Below are positions 59,101 to 64,000 of a stretch of 64,000 nucleotides of DNA, piece by piece. Both the position numbers and the translations under genes were made by a program. Under the pieces are notes generated by a model. It was given only the letters and a program-made list of their open reading frames with translations. It was not told where the DNA came from and did not search any database. How positions within the stretch are numbered: position 1 is the stretch's first letter; every line of letters starts with the position of its first letter. Source of the stretch: Climacium dendroides (Eukaryota > Streptophyta > Bryopsida > Hypnales > Climaciaceae); the NCBI GenBank assembly GCA_950106755.1, contig OX467090.1, positions 11,655,489-11,719,488 of the forward strand. The letters are read 5' to 3'.

Positions 59101-62000
59101 TATTGCAAGTCTAGAGCACAAGGTGAAGTGGCTGAAGTGGATAAATGCCTCTGGATATACTCGAAAAGCTCGACGTTTGCCAGAAAAAACAGTAAACGAA
59201 GATAGGCTAGCATCGTTTCTTGCAAAGGCTTGCTTCTATGCGCAAGTAAGTGCCTTGATTTGTTGTCTCAATACAATTCTTCAATTAATCATAGTCTATA
59301 ATTTTTCCTACGTTTGGAATTCGAATCATTTTCATTTTGTATTCAACTCAAGTTCATTGTACTCTTCCATGCAGTTGGAGGAGGCAGGTACAGAGATGTT
59401 CGAGTCTATCGTTCGATCAGACGAAATTCCAATTGACATGTCTGTTCCTAAGGAGCCACAAACCCTTCCAGAATACTTAGAGAACTAGAGGATGAAGCTT
59501 TGGGATGTGGCGCATACTAGTGCTTTCAAGGGAACCGCGACATTCAAGAAATCAGATTATTTCAAGGACTTCCGGGGGTCCGCTCAAGCAGTGAAGCGCT
59601 TGATATACAAGTTAATGATTTCTTTTGTCCCCTTATGTTTTTCATTACATGTTCATTTTTCTTCATGTTCACTATTTGTTCAATAGGACGCTAACTACAC
59701 TTCTAATTTTTGCTTTATAAACGTAGGTCATTGACCTTTGTTTTTCCATTCAACTTGTATTCTAATTTGTGGATATTTTTTTTGGTGCATTTTCAGGTAT
59801 ATCAAGTCTGAATTGTATGCCAAGGGCGCGATTAAGAAGGTGGATTTGCCACCGTTTCTTACAACATGGTTGGACAGATCTTCACCAGATTGCATGTTCA
59901 CAGCGAGGTAGTTGAAGAATTGGACGACTCCTCATCTTCAAGCTTGCCCATGGTATCTAGAGTGTGACTTTGGAACCACGCCTCCGGAGGAAGAGATTCT
60001 CTTCCAAACATTGAAGGAATCCGTTGTGGTCGATCCCAAATTTGAAGAGTTTGCGGGACTTGATCATGAATCAAGGGCAAAAGCCATTTCGAAGAGGGAG
60101 GCAGCCGATAAGAAGGAGGACAAGTGGTTAGAGGCAAAGAAGAAGAATGAGGAAAACAAGATAAAGAGAGAAGCTGCCAAGGTGGAGAAGGAGAAAGAGA
60201 AGGAAAAGAAGAAAGGGACCAAGAGGAAAGCTGAGACACCTGTGTAGGACCAAGCCACAAGTGGAGCAGAGCCGAATGCTTCATCATCCGGATTTTCGCT
60301 CACTCAAGACCGCTTGGTGCATGGTGTGACCCCGACAACTGCCAACTTGAAACCAAATCCGGACATAGATGAGTGCATTCTCAATGTCTCCGTAGCTAAC
60401 CTCCCGAGCAACAAGAAGGCCTTTGATGAAGTCCTCAATTTTCTTGACATGGTACACTTTCTCTGACTTGATGTTGCACTTACATTTGTTTACATTTTGG
60501 TTTCATGCTTGTTCCTAAATGATGATTGCATCGTTGCCTAATACAATATTTATTATTTAGTAGTTCTTCCTCACGAGTCACATGCCATCCGCAACTTAAC
60601 TTTGATCTAATTGTTTCTCCATGCACATGCCTTGCAGCATTCCAATGACAAAGATCGATACTTCAACAAGGTCTTGAGTGCACAACAGGCGGTGGATTTG
60701 ATTATCGTGGATGTTCCAGAAGGACTCCATGTACCTACTCTCTCGGCCCCACCTACACCTATTCCAACTTGGAATGAGTTTTCAACTGATTGGTTGGTTC
60801 CAATTTTCGATTTTGCACAGGCGTACCTCCATGACAAGGCCGGTTTGTTGATCATTTATCCTGCCCCATCTAAACCCCACCGAAGTCAACTCCTTGGATG
60901 TTGTGAATCATACGGCTTTCGCGTACTTCTGACGTGGTTGGGCATGAACCATCTTCACCTCACTTCACCGGTTGATCCAACTAAGACGGTAATTTTCATG
61001 TCCCTTACTTGTCCATGTTCTTCATTTGCTTTGAATTACTTTGAAAGCAGTTCTAAATATTGGGCCTTGCAGACTATGCGCTTTGCCATCTTCTTGGTGG
61101 TGAAGGGCTCAGGACCAAAAACGGATGTGGAATTTCCTTTTCAATCCGTTCCTTCACATGTTGTAGTGGGGGTGAATGTGGGTCGAGATGACATCCTTCA
61201 AAACTTTTGTAACAAGGATGACCTCTCCATGGATGGTAACATTCCATGGCGGGGTCCACGGGAAAAAGCAAGGCAATTTATGTAGATGCTCGTGGAAGGA
61301 CTGTCTCAGCCAAGGGACGTGGTGGTTGACTGCACGGCGGCTACAGGTTTGTCTATGTACCTCTTTCTCAGATTTCACTTCTACTTGACATGACTTGGCC
61401 ACTTCGGATTACTCAATTGATTCATATTTTGGATGTTTTCAGGCTCCACAATCCAAGCTTGCCATGCAACACGTCGCCACATTCTTGCATTTGAAGAAGA
61501 CAAAGCGATATTTAATGCTCTGATTGCACCCGTCATGCGCTCACATGTGGATCTTCAAGCACCAAAGCCTTCCTCTGTCGTTGATCCTGTCGATTTGGAA
61601 GTCGAAGATGTACCAGTCCAACGCATTGTCAAGCAATCACGATTCAGTAAGTAAGTCTCCCTTTTGGTTTCTTCGTCTCTAATGCGTGTGCCATTCAAAT
61701 TGATTATGATCTGATCCTTGACTTCACCGTTTGTGTAGGCAAGCCCAAGAAATGAGGACCTCTAAACAGGTTCCGTTTTTTGCTAGACCGGACTTCTATC
61801 CTAGTCCTCCTAAGCCATTCTACCTCCCTGTTTATGCTGAGGCCGTCTCTCAAACTTTGGTGAGCTAGAACCCGGGACCAACATCTAGAGCACAATTGGT
61901 AGATCCTCGCGTCCTTCAATTTGTAGATGACTGTGCCTTAGAGTCGAATTCCCAATCATCTGATAGTGAGGCTAGTTCAAGCTCATCACATTGTACTTGA
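56141..62000 (+). CDS. ParB-like domain fused to a beta-class DNA methyltransferase-like domain, 12 exons
   Basis: Exons: 56141-56224, 57100-57267, 57661-58310, 58431-58620, 58719-58913, about 58998-59245, 59375-59610, 59797-60451, 60638-60988, 61073-61346, 61443-61650, 61739-62000 (TGA); about 1170 codons. All junctions are GT-AG and phase-consistent except exon 5/6, which is off by one base. Exon 3 has MKIPLCRLVPMP, GYEEGAQVFYM and FFVCDGNHRRIAWMNF, like ParB's DGxHRR box. Exon 8 is a Lys/Glu-rich helix. Exon 9 has DLIIVDVPEG in the place of motif IV (DPPY). Exons 10-11 have the PWRGPREKARQFM approach and VVVDCTAATGSTIQACHATR then HILAFEED, in the place of motif I. Motif IV before motif I defines the beta class. 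Eight in-frame stops: TAA 57814; TAG 57817, 57946, 59486, 59909, 60245, 61283, 61866. ParB-methyltransferase fusions are known from bacteria and phages. Catalytic residues look altered, so activity is doubtful. Confidence 0.75.
56241..56945. repeat. Five-unit 139-140-bp tandem array inside intron 1 of the ParB-methyltransferase gene
   Basis: Unit starts, marked by GATTGATGGGGACC, fall at about 56257, 56397, 56536, 56675 and 56814, that is 140, 139, 139 and 139 bp apart. Each unit has GGTCCCCGAATGCTTGACTT, then GGTCTCGGGGCCGAGAGGGAG, then GGAAGCCCA and an A-tract. Overlapping long ORFs on both strands (up to 215 codons) are side effects of the repeat, because 139 is not a multiple of 3. The array starts 16 bases after the exon 1 donor. 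Confidence 0.9.
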
Positions 62001-62753
62001 GAGATGGACCACTAGCACTTTCATTTCAATCATTCCTATCTTCTCTTTTGATATTGGGTGTTTTTGACTCCATTGTTTTCCAATTAGGCATTTACTTCCA
62101 TTGTTTTTTTGTTTTTTTTAACAAATGGGGAACCCATTGCATTAAAACCGAATGAAAACAACCAAGCCATAAGGGCTTGACAATAAAGAGACATATTCAA
62201 TTTTTTAGGATAAGTGATGTTTTTTAAATCATTTCGATTTTAGGGAAGGCTCCACGGATATAGGTCGACCTCATGGAGACAACCAAATAGACAAGATCCT
62301 AAATTGTTTTGTGTGGCCCACGACTTTACCTAATTTAAAATGAACCCTTTTATAACCATTTAGTACATGGATTCAATAAGTGGTTGTTGAACTTTTAACC
62401 TTAACTTTTTCCAGAACCTTACATTCAAATTTTTACCAACTTTTCATCCAATTTGTCATCCAACTTTTCATCACCTTTTCATCCAACTTTTCATCCAACT
62501 TTTCATCCAACTTTTCATCAACTTTTCATCAACTTTCAATCTAATTTTCCACCCACATTTTCATCCAATTTTTTTTATAAATTTTCCAAAACTTTTCATC
62601 CTCTTCTTCATCAAATTTTCAACAACATTTCCTTCAAATATTATAGTAATAAAATTTTGCCTCCTTTCTTTTAATCCTAGTTCAACAATCCCCGCTCACC
62701 AATCCCGCCTCCCGCTCTTTGCTCACCGCTTCCCGCTCATATGTCAGCATTCC
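62001..62753. repeat. Right arm of the 12.7-kb element with CTTTTCATCCAA tandem repeats
   Basis: Noncoding. Between about 62,435 and 62,600 run units of CTTTTCATCCAA, exact for about four copies and decaying outward. A C-rich end block follows (CCCGCTCACC, CCCGCCTCCCGCTC, GCATTCCCC) up to the target duplication. The same order occurs at 7.86-8.12 kb. A 73-codon ORF here is the translated repeat. Confidence 0.65.
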
Positions 62754-62765
62754 CCATAACACTAG
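62754..62765. repeat. Target-site duplication, right flank of the 12.7-kb element
   Basis: CCATAACACTAG, matching 50048-50059 exactly, followed by TGTTCTTTGTACCATTGCC, the expected continuation of repeat copy 3. Confidence 0.8.
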
Positions 62766-64000
62766 TGTTCTTTGTACCATTGCCTCAACCAAAACAAGAG
62801 ACAAAAGTAATTTTCAATTTTTTAAAACTTCAAAACTTCAATAATTTAGCACTGTATGTCCAAATGTCATCAAACAAAGTACATGCATCCCTCCTTTCCA
62901 ACTATACCATGAATAAAATCCAAACATCTATGGTTTCAAAGATCCTACCATCATACTACTAAAATCACAAGGTCTTCTATAAATCTATAATATCACATTT
63001 TAATACTGTATGATATTACAGAGTTCCAATGGTCATTTCACATCTGTAATATCACACGGTGTTAAAATGTGATATTACAGAGGTATAGTGATATTATGGA
63101 GGTTTTATATTTCTTGACTTCACACTTCATTTTACTTTCACAATTCTATGATTTTCTAAGCTTTGAATGTTCTCAATTTTAATGTTCTTTTGTTACTACC
63201 AAATGAATTGAAGCTTTGTTAGATTGAAGCAATTTTGGATTTTACAACAAAGTATTTACAATGTCTTTGCAATTTAACAATTTGCATTTCAATTCTTCAA
63301 TTTTGGTCATCATTATTTGTGAGTGAAGAAATTTATCAAGTTGTGGTGTCCTTGTAATGTTTTCATATTTGCAAAGATTTTTTTTGTGAAAAATTATGAT
63401 ATAAAAATTTTCTTTAATTCCTTTTATTGTACAATATATGTATTTTCAAAGAATATTATATGAAGATGTCAATATTTTCATTTAAAGATTATACATACAT
63501 TATTAATATACATTTTATCACATGAGATATTGATGAAAGTAATATAGTTAATGTGTAGCAAAGCAAGCGCCAACCGCTAGTCATACTATTAAAATCATAA
63601 GTCCCTTTATAATATCACAAATGCTATCATTAATATCAGGGACTCGTGCTTGGGTGAGTGCAAGAAAGACTCACCAGTTTTCGTAGCGTTTTGCTTAGTA
63701 CCTAGTTTCAGCGACTCAATACTATGAGTACTACAGTACTGTTCTGCAGAATTGGAAATTATTGTGGACCGTTGATAAATCTATAGATTGAGGTTACAAT
63801 TGACAAGTGTCTAGCTACTGTACAATGCATTGCTTCAACATTTTCCAAGGAATTTTGACATTGGCCCCATTTGCTGCCCTATAGGAGTATTACCAAATAC
63901 TAGATGTTGTCTTATAGTACTGTTGTAGTCTAGGGTCCTAGTTTCTCACTGAAAATAGTGAAGTCCACTTTTAAATTTTTAGAAAAAAAAGAGAACCATT
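62766..64000 (+). mobile_element. Repeat family copy 3, right part, with a Helitron-like insertion at 62,965-63,580
   Basis: Copy 3 resumes with ACCATTGCCTCAACCAAAA and runs to GATCCTACCATC. A Helitron-like element then begins TC after CTACTAAAA and ends GCGCCAACCGCTAG before T. Inside it are alternating GTAATATCAC / GTGATATTAC hairpins. The sequence CATACTATTAAAATC follows again at 63,582, and may start another similar element (compare copy 2 at 39.65 kb). The last 340 bp contain nothing I can identify. Confidence 0.5.

Larger units (their letters stand above)
50060..62753. mobile_element. 12.7-kb Mutator-like element with divergent transposase and ParB-methyltransferase genes
   Basis: The boundaries come from the duplicated CCATAACACTAG and from the empty site preserved in repeat copy 1. 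The ends are only loosely inverted but share short GAGCG-type direct repeats: TGAGCGTGAAGCG near the left end and, on the other strand, TGAGCGGGAAGCG near the right end. A 9-12 bp duplication and the DDE/SWIM transposase point to the MULE superfamily. The transposase gene runs leftward (55.16-51.37 kb) and the ParB-methyltransferase gene rightward (56.14-62.00 kb), with about 1 kb between the starts. Left (50.06-51.36) and right (62.00-62.75) arms are noncoding. Ten premature TAA/TAG codons make the copy look inactive under the standard code. Confidence 0.85.

Overview
This is a nuclear window from a land plant, read from spliceosomal GT-AG introns, a conserved plant-specific protein, a plant-type gamma-glutamyl peptidase and a cytosolic ribosomal protein S15 fragment. 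The background is very AT-rich and packed with transposons. I cannot name the species; nothing seen separates bryophyte, lycophyte, fern or seed plant with confidence.

Layout. 1-9.3 kb is AT-rich and gene-poor; it holds decayed element pieces (4.17-4.47, 6.17-6.72 and 7.86-8.12 kb). 10.5-18.7 kb on the minus strand is a 16-exon host gene for a predicted 1286-residue helical protein resembling Arabidopsis At3g12590. 22.2-28.7, 34.8-43.9 and 44.3-63 kb are three copies of one repeat family (the first inverted) that carry a conserved 144-codon ORF and, in two copies, a RING-finger ORF. Between copies 1 and 2 lie a second host gene (29.5-31.4 kb, minus, class I glutamine-amidotransferase/gamma-glutamyl peptidase, 4 exons), a small orphan ORF (32.07 kb) and two short TIR elements. 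Copy 2 is split by a 3.2-kb insertion holding a Helitron-like element, a short TIR element and an intron-containing, frameshifted RPS15 fragment. Copy 3 carries a probable solo LTR.

The most interesting object is a 12.7-kb element (about 50,060-62,753) inserted into copy 3. The break is flanked by the same 12 bases on both sides, and copy 1 preserves the matching unoccupied site. The element carries two divergent genes. On the minus strand is a Mutator-like DDE transposase with a Cys/His zinc domain, a catalytic core and a C-terminal SWIM finger. On the plus strand is a 12-exon gene of about 1170 codons that joins a ParB-like domain, a charged helical linker and a beta-class (motif IV before motif I) DNA methyltransferase-like domain. 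That domain order is familiar from bacteria and phages, and finding it in an intron-rich plant transposon is unexpected. Its first intron contains a five-unit 139-bp tandem array.

The two element genes have ten premature in-frame stops in the proposed models. All ten are TAA or TAG, and none is TGA. The simplest reading is C-to-T decay of Gln codons in a methylated element; a source lineage reading UAR as Gln is a less likely alternative. The host genes use standard stops.
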